Below are positions 8,228-16,633 of a DNA stretch of 64,000 nucleotides, piece after piece. Source of the DNA: JBDSSS01 sp963764195 (lineage in GTDB: Bacteria > Actinomycetota > Actinomycetes > Actinomycetales > Dermatophilaceae); NCBI GenBank assembly GCA_963764195.1, contig CAVXRG010000010.1, positions 372,001-436,000 on the forward strand, read 5' to 3'. Both the position numbers and the translations under genes were made by a program. Below the pieces are notes generated by a model, which was given only the letters and a program-made list of their open reading frames with translations, did no database searches and was not told the origin of the DNA. The stretch's first letter is position 1, and the number at the start of each line of letters is the position of its first letter.

Positions 8228-9424
8228 TCAGCGGCAGCCGGGCAGGAGCCCGCGCTGGGCCTTGCCCATCAGGACCCACCAGGCGGCGCTGTCGATGCGC
8301 GACTTCCAGTACGTGCTCGTCCGGGCCAGGCGCACGAGCTCGTTGTACATCGTCGGCACCACCGACGGGGTGACGGTGAGGATCATGTCGACCCCGGCCC
8401 GGAGCGAGTTGGTGGCCCGATGAGCGACCGTCCACCTGCCGGGCTGCACCGCGCTGCCCATGTCGTCGGTCATGATCGGTCCGCGGAAACCCTGGGACCG
8501 GACGAGGCTCACGACCTTCGGCGAGAACACCGCGAGGGTGCTGGGATCGATCCGGTCGTAGATCGCCGAGGACATCATGACGGCCGTCGCGCCGGCTTGG
8601 ATGTCGGCGCGGAACGGGTTCAGGTACGGGCTCGTGCTGGTCGTGATCCGGTCGTGGACCCCGTAGCTGGTGTCGGTGTTGCCGGAAACCAGGCCCAGCC
8701 CGGGGAAGTGCTTGCTGGTGGTGCCGACGCCGGCGGCCGACATCCCGCGCACGATGTCGGCCGACTTGGCCGCGGTCTGATACGAGTTGTAGCCGTACTC
8801 TCGCTGGAACACGCCGATGGGCGGGTTGTGCCTGGCCCACTGGGCATCCGGGACGGTGTCCGCGACCGGTGCCAGGTTGAGGTTGACGCCCGCCCTGAGC
8901 AGCTGCCTGCCCCACGTGGTGCCGGCCTGCTGGAGGCCCGCGTCGGACCAGGTGCCCTGGGTCAGTGCGGTCGGCATCCTGCTGAAACCCGTGCCCTGCA
9001 GCGCCTGCACGAAGCCACCCTCCTGGTCGGTGGCCACGAACAGCGGCGTGTTGGCGGTGCTGGCAGCGGTGACCCGGGCTCGGGCGGCGGCGGTCACGGC
9101 CGCCGGTGCCGCCGTCCCGCCGGTGCTGCGACCCGACAGGAAGATGTTGCCCACGTGGTAGCGGCTGATCTGGTCCAGCACCGTCGGGTCCACGCGGGTG
9201 GCGGGCATGCCCACCATGAAGACCTGTCCGACGCGCTGCTCGAGCGTCATCGACAGCATCACCGCATACGGGCTGCAGACCGGCGCCGCCTGCGCAGCAG
9301 ACGCCACGTGCGAGGGCCGGGTGGTGAGGGCCGTCGACGTCGGGCCGGCCGTCGCGCTGAGGGCCGAGGAGGCGAGGCACGCGGCGGCGCCAACAGCAGT
9401 CAGCGCTGCGCGGAGAGGAGGCAT
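8228..9424 (-). CDS. Secreted glycoside hydrolase family 3 protein (beta-N-acetylhexosaminidase-like)
   Basis: A 398-residue exported GH3 enzyme. After MPPLRAALTAVGAAACLASS and an AxA region come the GH3 N-terminal landmarks: FVATDQEGGFVQ, VNLNLAPVAD, GTTSKHFPGLG and PIMTDDMG. In NagZ-type enzymes the KH(F/S)PGxG loop and the Asp in (T/S)D(D/S) are catalytic. This suggests hydrolysis of N-acetylglucosaminides from peptidoglycan or chitin fragments outside the membrane. Only the TIM-barrel domain is present, as in NagZ. The ATG at 9424 is preferred over a longer upstream reading because a GATAAT box lies 6 nt upstream and the signal peptide starts there. Confidence 0.85.
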   Translation of the reverse strand: MPPLRAALTAVGAAACLASSALSATAGPTSTALTTRPSHVASAAQAAPVCSPYAVMLSMTLEQRVGQVFMVGMPATRVDPTVLDQISRYHVGNIFLSGRSTGGTAAPAAVTAAARARVTAASTANTPLFVATDQEGGFVQALQGTGFSRMPTALTQGTWSDAGLQQAGTTWGRQLLRAGVNLNLAPVADTVPDAQWARHNPPIGVFQREYGYNSYQTAAKSADIVRGMSAAGVGTTSKHFPGLGLVSGNTDTSYGVHDRITTSTSPYLNPFRADIQAGATAVMMSSAIYDRIDPSTLAVFSPKVVSLVRSQGFRGPIMTDDMGSAVQPGRWTVAHRATNSLRAGVDMILTVTPSVVPTMYNELVRLARTSTYWKSRIDSAAWWVLMGKAQRGLLPGCR

Positions 9425-9430
9425 GTCCGC

Positions 9431-9436
9431 ATTATC
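9431..9436 (-). promoter_or_regulatory. Probable -10 box of the GH3 gene (leaderless)
   Basis: GATAAT on the minus strand ends 6 nt before ATG 9424; it is a near-consensus -10 in a very GC-rich context. Confidence 0.6.
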
Positions 9437-9511
9437 CCCCACCGCTGCGGTGGGCCACGAGCATTTCGTCTCACGCGTTTCGCCGGCCCGCACGCGTCGC
9501 CGCGTCTCAGC

Positions 9512-9535
9512 ACCTGCAGGAATGGCTCTGCAGGT
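9512..9535 (-). terminator. Possible hairpin after tRNA-Val
   Basis: An 8-bp inverted repeat (ACCTGCAG and CTGCAGGT) with an 8-nt loop lies about 20 nt beyond the 3' end of tRNA-Val on the minus strand. There is no T-run, so the terminator role is uncertain. Confidence 0.4.
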
Positions 9536-9553
9536 CAGAACCTTCTGGGAGGG

Positions 9554-9627
9554 TGGACGTGAAGGGACTCGAACCCCTGACCTCTCGCGTGTGAAGCGAG
9601 CGCTCTAACCAGCTGAGCTACACGTCC
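9554..9627 (-). tRNA. tRNA-Val (anticodon CAC)
   Basis: A 74-nt cloverleaf on the minus strand: acceptor GGACGTG pairs with CACGTCC, D-arm GCTCAGCTGGTTAGAGC, anticodon stem CTCGC/GCGAG with loop TTCACAC, and T-arm with GGTTCGAGTCC. The anticodon CAC reads GUG. No CCA is encoded after the discriminator A. Confidence 0.92.
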
Positions 9628-9726
9628 GGGCGCTCCACCGACACGGCCGGAGCGACGAGGGAACAATAGCCCGTCCCGCCGTGGCGGTGGAAATCGGGCC
9701 ACGGCCTGATCCACGACCCGGCGGGA

Positions 9727-10461
9727 CTACGGCCTGCGCCAGACCGAGACGTGGCTCGTGCTGTCCGAGGTGAAGGGTGACCCGACCCAGTCCGCCACGC
9801 GCCGCTCCAGCTCCATCCCGGCCAGCTGGGCCATGAGGTCGCACTCCGCGGGCCACAGGTAGCGAAAGTTGGTCGCGCCGTGGTGGACCGACCCGTCCGG
9901 GGCGGTCGTGTAGTGGTGCGAGGTGCCCTGCTGGGTCGTGAGGTCGTAGGTGTCGAAGCCGACGTGCCCCTCGCCGATGTCGAAGGGCACGGCCACCTGG
10001 CCCGGAGGGAAGCGCCGCAGGGGCGGCACCCAGAGCTCGATGACGAAGCGCCCACCGGGTCGCAGGTGGCGGGCGGCGTTGCGGAAGCAGGCGACCTGCT
10101 CCGCCTGGGTGCGCAGGTTGCCGATCGTGTTGAAGACGAGGTAGACGAGCGTGAAGTCGCCGTCCACCACCGTCGTCGCCATGTCACCGACGGTGACGGG
10201 AAGCGTCTCCGCGTCGACCTTTGCCCGCAGCCGAGTCACCATCGGCTCCGACAGCTCGATGCCGGTGACGGAAACACCGCGTCGCAGCAGCGGTATGCCG
10301 ATCCGCCCGGTCCCGATGGCCAGCTCCAACGCGGGTCCCTCCCCCGCCAGCCCGGCGAGCAGGTCCACGGCGGGCCCGACGGCCTCAGGCGTGAACATGT
10401 CGGCGCACGACGCGTCGTAGTCCTGCGCGGTGCGCTCGTCCCAGAGGTCACTGCTCGTCAT
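9727..10461 (-). CDS. Class I SAM-dependent methyltransferase
   Basis: A 244-residue Rossmann methyltransferase. Motif I ALELAIGTGRIGIPLLRRG binds S-adenosylmethionine, VTGIELSEPMV is the acidic loop after strand 2, and FTLVYLVFNTIGNL plus HLRPGGRFVIELW are motifs IV and VI. The long C-terminal beta-rich part (SHHYTTAPDG, FRYLWPAE) resembles small-molecule methyltransferases, but the substrate is not recognisable. A CAGGCT box lies 6 nt before ATG 10461, a weak match to the leaderless pattern seen elsewhere in the window. It is a single-gene unit between tRNA-Val and the PGPGW gene. Confidence 0.82.
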   Translation of the reverse strand: MTSSDLWDERTAQDYDASCADMFTPEAVGPAVDLLAGLAGEGPALELAIGTGRIGIPLLRRGVSVTGIELSEPMVTRLRAKVDAETLPVTVGDMATTVVDGDFTLVYLVFNTIGNLRTQAEQVACFRNAARHLRPGGRFVIELWVPPLRRFPPGQVAVPFDIGEGHVGFDTYDLTTQQGTSHHYTTAPDGSVHHGATNFRYLWPAECDLMAQLAGMELERRVADWVGSPFTSDSTSHVSVWRRP

Positions 10462-10538
10462 GGCGAGCAGCCTGCCCCGCCCCGCGGCCCCTGTCCAAGG
10501 CTTGTCTCGAGCACCGTTGACACCGGGTCCGGCGACCG

Positions 10539-11024
10539 TCAGTCGACGGATGGCAGCCGGGTCAGCAGGTCGGCGGCCCACCCGGGCAGCAGGGCAGGCA
10601 CGCCCTGCCAGACGAGGTAGGCCCAGATGAGCAGCCACACGACGGCCAGGGTCCCCAGCGCGACGACGCCTCGGACCCAGAGCGGCTGGGCCATCACCCA
10701 GGTGTTCCACCGACGCACGTGCTCTCGAGCGAAGTCGAGCAGTCGCTGCGCGAACTCGAACTCGCTCGAGAGGATGAGCAGGCCGGCGAAGACGACGAGC
10801 CAGCCGGGCCCGGGGGCCGGCACCATGATCAGGCCGACGACCGTGACCACTCCCCCGACGAGACCGACCCCGATGCGCCAGGCGATGTGGGTCACCGGGT
10901 GGCGCCGCAGCCGGGCCCGCCAGGCCCAGCGGTCCTCGTCGGCGTCGAGGGTCGGGTTGGGGTCGGAGTAGTCCACCGGCTCCTGCTCGCGCCCGTCGAG
11001 GCGCCCCCGCGAGCCCGCGCTCAC
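10539..11024 (-). CDS. PGPGW-type (TIGR02611-like) membrane protein
   Basis: A 161-residue protein with an acidic N-terminal tail, then two closely spaced hydrophobic helices around IAWRIGVGLVGGVVTVVGL and a third near ALGTLAVVWLLIWAYLVWQG. The motif VPAPGPGWLVVFAGLLIL between the first two helices is the signature of the PGPGW putative transmembrane family, whose function is not known to me. The GTG at 11024 overlaps the stop of the aminotransferase gene (GTGA), so it is expressed with the pabB-pabC run; a role in folate synthesis is not implied. Confidence 0.75.
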   Translation of the reverse strand: MSAGSRGRLDGREQEPVDYSDPNPTLDADEDRWAWRARLRRHPVTHIAWRIGVGLVGGVVTVVGLIMVPAPGPGWLVVFAGLLILSSEFEFAQRLLDFAREHVRRWNTWVMAQPLWVRGVVALGTLAVVWLLIWAYLVWQGVPALLPGWAADLLTRLPSVD

Positions 11025-11869
11025 GGGTCCCGGTCCAGGCCGGCGTTGGCGCGGAAGAGCTCGAGCAGCGTCGTGCTCACCGGGTGGGCCGGGGGCAGCT
11101 CCCGGTCGTCGACGGCCGTGATCGGCAGGACGTCCTTGGTCGAGCTCGTGATGAAGACCTCGTCGGCACGCTGGAGCACGTCGAGCGGGAGGGGCTCCTC
11201 CTGGATGGCGATCCCCGCCTCCCGGCCCCACTCGATGACGAGCTCGCGGGTGATCCCGGGGAGCAGGCCGGAGTCGGCGGGCGGCGTCAGGACGACCCCG
11301 CCGAGGACGACGAAGATGTTGCTGCCCGTGCACTCGCACAGCTCGCCGCGGGTGTTGGCGAAGACGGCCTCGATCGCGCCGGAGCGCTTGGCCCGCGCGA
11401 GCGCGACGACGTTCTCGGCGTACGACGTCGTCTTGAGGCCGGCGACTGCGGACCGCTCGTTGCGCACCCACGGCACCACGGTGAGGGTCCCGGAGGCCGG
11501 TGGCCTCGGCTGCGGGGCGGCGACGACGATGTAGGTCAGGCGCGGGTCCGATCGGTCGGAGCCGAGCGGCCCGAGCCCACCGGTCACGCTGTAGCGCAGC
11601 CGACCGAAATCGAGGGGCGGCCCGTCGAGCACCGCCGTGACCCCGGCATCCACGATGGAGAGGTCGACGGCGGGCAGACCGAGACCGTCGGCCGAGTGGA
11701 GCAGCCGTCGGTGGTGCCGGCCGAGGGCGAAGGGCCGTCCACCGTCGATCTTCGCCGTCTCGAAGACCGCGTCACCGACCGTCACCGCGTGGTCGAGGGC
11801 CGACACCGACGGCCCGTCGGGGTCGACGAGGTCACCGTTGACCCACACCCGGGCTGCTACGCCACTCAT
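11021..11869 (-). CDS. pabC: Aminotransferase class IV, 4-amino-4-deoxychorismate lyase-like
   Basis: A PLP enzyme of fold type IV, about 282 residues. Landmarks: VWVNGDLVD and ALDHAVTVGDAVFET at the N terminus, TTSYAENVVALARAKRSGA (in this fold the catalytic Lys lies just before this region; here KTTSYAEN supplies it), NTRGELCECTGSNIFVV (cofactor Glu and Asn) and FITSSTKDVLPI. Sitting directly after pabB, it most likely releases pyruvate from aminodeoxychorismate to give 4-aminobenzoate for folate. D-amino-acid or branched-chain aminotransferase activity is the alternative. I chose ATG 11869, with GGGGAGG just upstream; an in-frame GTG at 11881 is possible. Confidence 0.8.
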   Translation of the reverse strand: MSGVAARVWVNGDLVDPDGPSVSALDHAVTVGDAVFETAKIDGGRPFALGRHHRRLLHSADGLGLPAVDLSIVDAGVTAVLDGPPLDFGRLRYSVTGGLGPLGSDRSDPRLTYIVVAAPQPRPPASGTLTVVPWVRNERSAVAGLKTTSYAENVVALARAKRSGAIEAVFANTRGELCECTGSNIFVVLGGVVLTPPADSGLLPGITRELVIEWGREAGIAIQEEPLPLDVLQRADEVFITSSTKDVLPITAVDDRELPPAHPVSTTLLELFRANAGLDRDP

Positions 11870-11896
11870 CCGCCTCCCCACCCCTTTCGTCGGGTT

Positions 11897-12932
11897 TCAT
11901 GGTGTCACAGTGCCCGCCGCGAGGCCGACGAGCCGCGCGGCCTTGAGCTCGGTCTCGGCCCACTCCCCGGCCGGGTCGGAGGCCCAGGTGATCCCGGCAC
12001 CCGTACCGAAGCGCAGCCAGCGGCGACCCGCCGTGTCGTGCTCGGCCCAGAAGGTCCGGATCCCGACGGCGAGCTGCGCCTCCTCGGTGTCGCCGTCCAC
12101 CCAACCGACGGCGCCGCAGTAGGGCCCGCGCGAGGCGGTCTCGAGGTCGGCGATGGCGGTGAGCGCACTCGACTTCGGCGCGCCCGACACCGACCCCGGC
12201 GGGAAGGACGCGGCGAACACCTCGGGCCAGCCGATCCCGTCGCGCAGCTCCCCGCCCACGCTCGAGACGAGGTGGACGAGACCCGGGTGCGGCTCGATGT
12301 CGCACAACCGGTCGACGCGCACCGTTCCCGGCCGGCAGACGGCTGACAGGTCGTTGCGGACGAGGTCGACGATCATGACGTTCTCGGCCCGGTCCTTCGG
12401 CAGCATCTGTGCCGCTGTCGGGGCCGTCCCCTTGATCGGGCTGCTCACCAGCTGTCTGCCCCGCCGGGAGAGGTAGAGCTCCGGGGAGGCGGACACGACG
12501 TCGAGGGCGGCCGACTCGCAGCGGATGCGAGCGGCATACGGCGCAGGATTCCCTTGTCGGAGAAGGCTGTCCAGCCCGTCCAGGTCTGCCGCGTGCATCG
12601 AGGGCGTGGCTGAGGACCCGGCACACGTTGGCCTGGTAGACCGACCCCGCCGCGATCCGTTCACGCACCTGCTCGACGGCAGAGGCGTAGCCGGCCTCAT
12701 CGAGCGAGGTGTCCCAGTGCCGGTCGAGGGGCACCCAGGGCGCCGGGCGCGACCACCCGGCACCGGCCTCCTCGCGGACCACGTCGGCGAAGCGGACCGC
12801 GGTGACTGCACCCTCGAAGGTCGCGACGACGGCCCAGAACCCCGGCCCCGACATCGCCTCCAAAGCGGCCTGCCCGTGCTGCACATCGATGACGCGCCGG
12901 GCCTGCCGGTGGGCGAATCGGGCATGGTCCAC
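11897..12932 (-). pseudogene. pabB: Aminodeoxychorismate synthase component I, frameshifted
   Basis: Two reading frames together make one PabB-type chorismate-utilising enzyme. The N-terminal part starts at GTG 12932 and runs through DRHWDTSLDEAGYASAVEQ and GSVYQANVCRVLSHAL. Near 12585-12600 the homology jumps to another frame, continuing ADLDGLDSLLRQGNPAPYAA, VVSASPELYLSRRG, SSPIKGTAPT and DLVRNDLSAVC to PPGSVSGAPKSSAL and the final ITWASDPAGEWAETELKA. The change corresponds to one extra base (or two missing). The enzyme aminates chorismate using ammonia from PabA; pabC follows. An intact -10 box lies 6 nt before the start. It could be a real lesion or a sequencing error. Confidence 0.85.
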
Positions 12933-12938
12933 CCGGCG

Positions 12939-12944
12939 ATCCTA
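12939..12944 (-). promoter_or_regulatory. Probable -10 box of pabB (leaderless)
   Basis: TAGGAT on the minus strand ends 6 nt before GTG 12932 and supports that start. Confidence 0.55.
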
Positions 12945-12965
12945 GGCCCGGGGGCCCGCCGTCCC

Positions 12966-13448
12966 TCAGCCGGCGAGCGCCCTCTCCACGTCGTCCTTGA
13001 GCTTGGCCGGCTCGGTGTTGGGGGCATAGCGCGCGATGACGGCGCCGTCACGCCCGACGAGGAACTTCGTGAAGTTCCACGTGATCCGGGAGCCGAGCAG
13101 GCCCCCCTTCTCCGACCGGAGCCAGTCGTAGACGGGGTGCGCGTCGTCACCGTTGACGTCGACCTTGGACATCATCGGAAAGGTGACGCCGTAGTTCTTC
13201 TGACAGAACTCGCCGATCTCCTCCTCGCTTCCGGGCTCCTGCCCGCCGAACTGGTTGCACGGGAAGCCGACGACGGTGAGGCCCTGCTCGCGGTAGGTCT
13301 GCCACAGCTCCTCGAGGCCGGCGAGCTGCGGGGTGAAGCCGCAGGCGCTGGCCGTGTTGACGACGAGCACGACCCGCCCGTCGTAGTCGGCGAGCGAGCG
13401 CTCCTCGCCCTCGATGGTGGTGGCGTTGAAGTCTCCGAGCACGGTCAC
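12966..13448 (-). CDS. Glutathione peroxidase family (thioredoxin-type) peroxidase
   Basis: A 160-residue peroxidase of the GPx fold. VVLVVNTASACGFTPQLAGL holds the peroxidatic Cys where animal enzymes have selenocysteine; GFPCNQFGGQEPGSEEEI supplies the conserved Gln and a second Cys; TWNFTKFLVGRDG supplies Trp and Asn. Actinobacterial members normally use thioredoxin rather than glutathione to reduce lipid or hydrogen peroxides. The GTG at 13448 is chosen because AGGAGG lies 5 nt upstream; residues further upstream are frame noise. It is transcribed alone, before pabB on the same strand. Confidence 0.9.
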   Translation of the reverse strand: MTVLGDFNATTIEGEERSLADYDGRVVLVVNTASACGFTPQLAGLEELWQTYREQGLTVVGFPCNQFGGQEPGSEEEIGEFCQKNYGVTFPMMSKVDVNGDDAHPVYDWLRSEKGGLLGSRITWNFTKFLVGRDGAVIARYAPNTEPAKLKDDVERALAG

Positions 13449-13535
13449 GTGATCCTCCTGGGTGGCTTTCGCCTCGTTCGGTGCCGTCCAGCCGGGCGGT
13501 TGGGAGCCGCTCCCCCGCACCGAGGGGTATGCCGC

Positions 13536-14519
13536 TCAGCCGGCAGCGTCATCATCCCCCGGTTCCGGTGGGGCGGGCGCTCCGGCGCGCTCGTCGCGCT
13601 CGGCCCACTCGAGCAGCGGGGCGAGGTCGAAGACCGCCTCGTCGATCCCGTCGTGCAGGTCGCCCAGCGCCGCGAACCGGGCCGGCATGGTCGCGATCGT
13701 CAGGTCCTGGGGCTCGACGTCGGCCACCTCGTCCCACGTGATCGGCGCCGACACCGTCCCGCGCGGGTTGCCGCGGACGCTGTAGGCGGCGGCCATCGTG
13801 TGGTCCCGGGCGTTCTGGTTGTAGTCGACGAAGAGGTCGCTCGGCGACCGGTCCTTGCGCCACCACGTCGTCGTCACCTCATCGGGCAGCCGCCGCTCCA
13901 CCTCGCGGGCGAAGGCGAGCGCCGCCCGGCGGACGTCGGTGAACCCGTGGTCGGGCGCGATCCGGACGTAGACGTGCAGGCCCGACCCGCCGGAGGTCTT
14001 CGGCCAGCCGACGGCGCCGAGCTCGTCGAGGATCTCGTGGGTCGTCCGGGCGGCGCGACGCACCGTGTCGAAGGAGCACTCCGGCATGGGGTCGAGATCG
14101 ATCCGCCACTCGTCGGGCCGCTCGGTGTCGGCCCGCCGGGAGTTCCAGGGGTGGAACTCCACCGTGGACATCTGGACGGCCCAGATGACGTCGGCGAGGC
14201 GCGTCACGCAGAGCTCGTCGGCGTGCAGACCGTAGCGGGGGAACTGGAGCCGGACGGTCTCCACCCACGGCGGCGCGCCCGCCGGGAGCCGCTTCTGGTG
14301 GACCTTGGGGCCGTCGACCCCTTTGGGGAACCGGTGCAGCATGCAGGGCCGCTCCCGCAGGGCGCGGACGATGCCGGGGCCGACGGAGAGGTAGTAGTCG
14401 ACGAGGTCACGCTTGGTCTCGCCCCGCTCGGAGAAGTAGACGCGGTCCGGGCTCGAGAGTCGCACGGTGCGGTCGTCGACCTCGATCTGCTCCGCGGGAG
14501 CCTTGCTCGCAGCTGCCAT
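13536..14519 (-). CDS. Stand-alone LigD-type DNA polymerase/primase domain protein
   Basis: A 327-residue archaeo-eukaryotic primase-type polymerase like the PolDom of bacterial LigD. Landmarks: LSSPDRVYFSERGETKRDLVDYY near the N terminus, CMLHRFPKGVDG, EWRIDLDPMPE (metal-binding acidic pair), KTSGGSGLHVYVRI and DLFVDYNQNARDHTMAAAYSVR. Ligase and nuclease domains are missing, as in actinobacteria that encode them separately. It would fill gaps or add ribonucleotides during Ku-dependent end joining, or act in base-excision repair; no ku or ligD ligase is in the window. The ATG at 14519 has TAGGCT 7 nt upstream. The C terminus is a Pro/Asp/Ala-rich tail. Confidence 0.88.
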   Translation of the reverse strand: MAAASKAPAEQIEVDDRTVRLSSPDRVYFSERGETKRDLVDYYLSVGPGIVRALRERPCMLHRFPKGVDGPKVHQKRLPAGAPPWVETVRLQFPRYGLHADELCVTRLADVIWAVQMSTVEFHPWNSRRADTERPDEWRIDLDPMPECSFDTVRRAARTTHEILDELGAVGWPKTSGGSGLHVYVRIAPDHGFTDVRRAALAFAREVERRLPDEVTTTWWRKDRSPSDLFVDYNQNARDHTMAAAYSVRGNPRGTVSAPITWDEVADVEPQDLTIATMPARFAALGDLHDGIDEAVFDLAPLLEWAERDERAGAPAPPEPGDDDAAG

Positions 14520-14526
14520 GCGCCCC

Positions 14527-14532
14527 AGCCTA
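14527..14532 (-). promoter_or_regulatory. Probable -10 box of the LigD-like polymerase gene
   Basis: TAGGCT on the minus strand ends 7 nt before ATG 14519; it lies back to back with the TAGGCT box of the divergent CBS gene, in a 54-nt spacer. Confidence 0.5.
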
Positions 14533-14560
14533 CGGACGACCCGGCCCGTGCTGCGCCCCC

Positions 14561-14566
14561 TAGGCT
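14561..14566 (+). promoter_or_regulatory. Probable -10 box of the CBS-permease operon
   Basis: TAGGCT ends 7 nt before ATG 14574, so translation probably begins close to the transcript 5' end. Confidence 0.55.
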
Positions 14567-14573
14567 GTCCCGC

Positions 14574-15023
14574 ATGCGCGCCCGTGACATGAACGAGGAA
14601 TACCCGATCATCGACCTCGATGCCGACGCGTTGAGCGCGGCCCAGCTCATCGTCGAGCGACGACTGCCAGGGGTCGTCGTGACCGACGCGAAGGGCAAGC
14701 CACAGTCGGTGCTGAGTTCCTGGCAGGTGGTCCAGTTCATCGTGCCGGGTTACGTCCAGGACGACCCGCAGCTCGCCGGGGTGCTCAGCGAGATGAGCGC
14801 CGACCGGCTCTGCGCGCGCCTCAGTGGCAAGACGGTGCGCTCCCTGCTGCACCGCGACGCCGAGGAGCTGCCGTGCGTGGACGCGGATGACACGATCATC
14901 GAGGTGGCCGCCATGATGGCTCGGCTCCGGTGCCCCCTCGTGGCCGTCATGGACGGGGGCCGGCTCATCGGCGTCGTCACGGCGTCGCGCCTGCTCCAGT
15001 TCGCCCTCGGACTGCAGCAGTGA
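14574..15023 (+). CDS. CBS-domain pair protein
   Basis: A 149-residue cytosolic protein made almost wholly of two CBS motifs. The first runs from IDLDADALSAAQLIVERRLPGVVVTDAKGK to the region around WQVVQFIV, the second from LPCVDADDTIIEVAAMMARL to PLVAVMDGGRLIGVVTASRLLQF. Such Bateman modules bind adenine nucleotides and gate partner proteins. It is followed 61 nt later by an ArsB/NhaD-type permease, so a regulatory role on that transporter is a reasonable inference. Start chosen at ATG 14574 because of the -10 box 7 nt upstream; an internal ATG (MNEEYP) is possible. Confidence 0.85.
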   Translation: MRARDMNEEYPIIDLDADALSAAQLIVERRLPGVVVTDAKGKPQSVLSSWQVVQFIVPGYVQDDPQLAGVLSEMSADRLCARLSGKTVRSLLHRDAEELPCVDADDTIIEVAAMMARLRCPLVAVMDGGRLIGVVTASRLLQFALGLQQ

Positions 15024-15084
15024 TGGCGGCGGCAACCACGGTCGGCTGCCCTGGCCTCACCACCCTCCACACCGGAGGACCGCA

Positions 15085-16377
15085 GTGACCCCGATCATCG
15101 CCGTCAGCGTCTTCGTCGTCGCCTACATCTTCATCGCGACCGAGAAGATCCCCAAGATGGTGGCCGCCCTCGCCGGGGCCGGCATCGTGCTGGCCCTCGG
15201 CGTGGTCGGGTCCGAGGACGCCTTCTACTCCAAGGAGTCCGGCGTCGACTGGGATGTCGTCTTCCTGCTGCTCGGGATGATGATCATCGTGGGGGTGCTG
15301 CGGCGCACCGGCGTCTTCGAGTACATCGCGATCTGGGCGGCCAAGCGCGCCAAGGGCTCCCCACTTCGGATCATGGTGCTGCTCGTCCTCATCACGGCCA
15401 CGGCTTCGGCGTTCCTCGACAACGTGACCACCGTGCTGCTCGTCGCTCCCGTGACGATGCTCGTGTGCGACCGGCTGGACATCAACCCGGTCCCCTTCCT
15501 CATCGCCGAGGTCCTCGCCTCCAACATCGGTGGCGCCGCGACCCTCATCGGCGACCCACCCAACATCATCATCGCGAGCAAGTCCGGGCTGACGTTCAAC
15601 GACTTCCTGCTCAACCTCGGCCCGATCGTCGTCATCGAGCTCTTCGTCTTCGTGCTCATCCTTCCCCGGGTGTTCAAGGGGTCCTTCGACGTCGACCCCG
15701 CTCGCGTCGCGGACGTCATGGAGCTCGACGAGAAGGAGGCCGTCCAGGACCACCGGCTCCTGTTGAAGTGCGGCCTCGTGCTCGGGGCCGTCTTCGTGGC
15801 CTTCATCGCGAACCCGGTGCTCCACATCGAGCCCTCCGTCGTGGCCCTGCTCGGCGCCGGGGTGCTCGTCCTCATCTCGAGGAGCACCCCCAAGCAGTAC
15901 CTCGCGAGCGTGGAGTGGGAGACGCTGCTCTTCTTCGCCGGTCTCTTCATCATGATCGGTGCGCTCGTCAAGACCGGGGTCGTGTCGTCGCTCGCCGAGA
16001 AGGCGGCCGCGGCGACGGGGGGCAACGCCCTGCTTGCGGTGATGCTCATCCTCGGGGTGTCGGCCGTGCTGTCGGGCTTCATCGACAACATCCCGTATGT
16101 CGCCACGATGGCGCCGCTCGTGCTGGCCCTGACCCAGGACATCCCGGACCCCAGCCACTCGGAGGCCCTGTGGTGGGCCCTCGCGCTCGGCTCGGACTTC
16201 GGCGGCAACATGACGGCGATCGGTGCGAGCGCCAACGTCGTGGCGCTGGGGATCGCGGCCCGGGCCGGCTCGCCGATCTCCTTCTGGGAGTTCAGCCGCA
16301 AGGGCGCCGTCGTCACGGTGATCACCGTGCTCGTCGCCGCGCCCTACCTGTGGCTGCGCTACTTCGTCCTCGCCTGA
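15085..16377 (+). CDS. SLC13/ArsB-NhaD superfamily ion transporter
   Basis: A 430-residue polytopic membrane protein with about 11-12 predicted helices. Diagnostic segments are SAFLDNVTTVLLVAPVT, EVLASNIGGAATLIGDPPNIII and, in the second half, SGFIDNIPYVATMAPLV and SDFGGNMTAIGASANVV; the paired DN and GDPPN/GASAN hairpins are the substrate-binding signature of the ion-transporter superfamily containing ArsB, NhaD and citrate carriers. Anion or Na+/H+ exchange is possible; no arsenic genes are nearby. GTG 15085 is preceded by GGAGGA at good spacing. It forms an operon with the CBS protein and ends at a strong hairpin. Confidence 0.87.
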   Translation: MTPIIAVSVFVVAYIFIATEKIPKMVAALAGAGIVLALGVVGSEDAFYSKESGVDWDVVFLLLGMMIIVGVLRRTGVFEYIAIWAAKRAKGSPLRIMVLLVLITATASAFLDNVTTVLLVAPVTMLVCDRLDINPVPFLIAEVLASNIGGAATLIGDPPNIIIASKSGLTFNDFLLNLGPIVVIELFVFVLILPRVFKGSFDVDPARVADVMELDEKEAVQDHRLLLKCGLVLGAVFVAFIANPVLHIEPSVVALLGAGVLVLISRSTPKQYLASVEWETLLFFAGLFIMIGALVKTGVVSSLAEKAAAATGGNALLAVMLILGVSAVLSGFIDNIPYVATMAPLVLALTQDIPDPSHSEALWWALALGSDFGGNMTAIGASANVVALGIAARAGSPISFWEFSRKGAVVTVITVLVAAPYLWLRYFVLA

Positions 16378-16413
16378 GCGGGACCCCCGAGGAACCGGGA
16401 CCGAGACCCAACG

Positions 16414-16448
16414 CACGAGGCCCCCGATCGGTGATCGGGGGCCTCGTG
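16414..16448. terminator. Bidirectional hairpin terminator
   Basis: A perfect 16-bp inverted repeat (16414-16429 and 16433-16448) with a 3-nt loop serves the permease gene on the plus strand and the tRNA-Gly gene on the minus strand. Confidence 0.85.
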
Positions 16449-16454
16449 TCTCGG

Positions 16455-16527
16455 AGCGGACGACCGGGCTCGAACCGGCGACCTCAACCTTGGCAAGGTT
16501 GCGCTCTACCAACTGAGCTACGTCCGC
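16455..16527 (-). tRNA. tRNA-Gly (anticodon GCC)
   Basis: A 73-nt cloverleaf: acceptor GCGGACG/CGTCCGC, D-arm GCTCAGTTGGTAGAGC, anticodon stem CAACC/GGTTG with loop TTGCCAA, T-loop GGTTCGAGCC. It differs from the copy at 33264-33336 only by a compensated G-C to A-T change at the base of the acceptor stem. Confidence 0.95.
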
Positions 16528-16633
16528 ACACACACGTCCAAGGGCATGCCCCCCGTGGCGCGAGGATGAGAATAGCGGACCACCTCCCGCGGGTGAAACC
16601 CGGACCCGGCCGGGAGGTGGCCAGCCAACCAGC

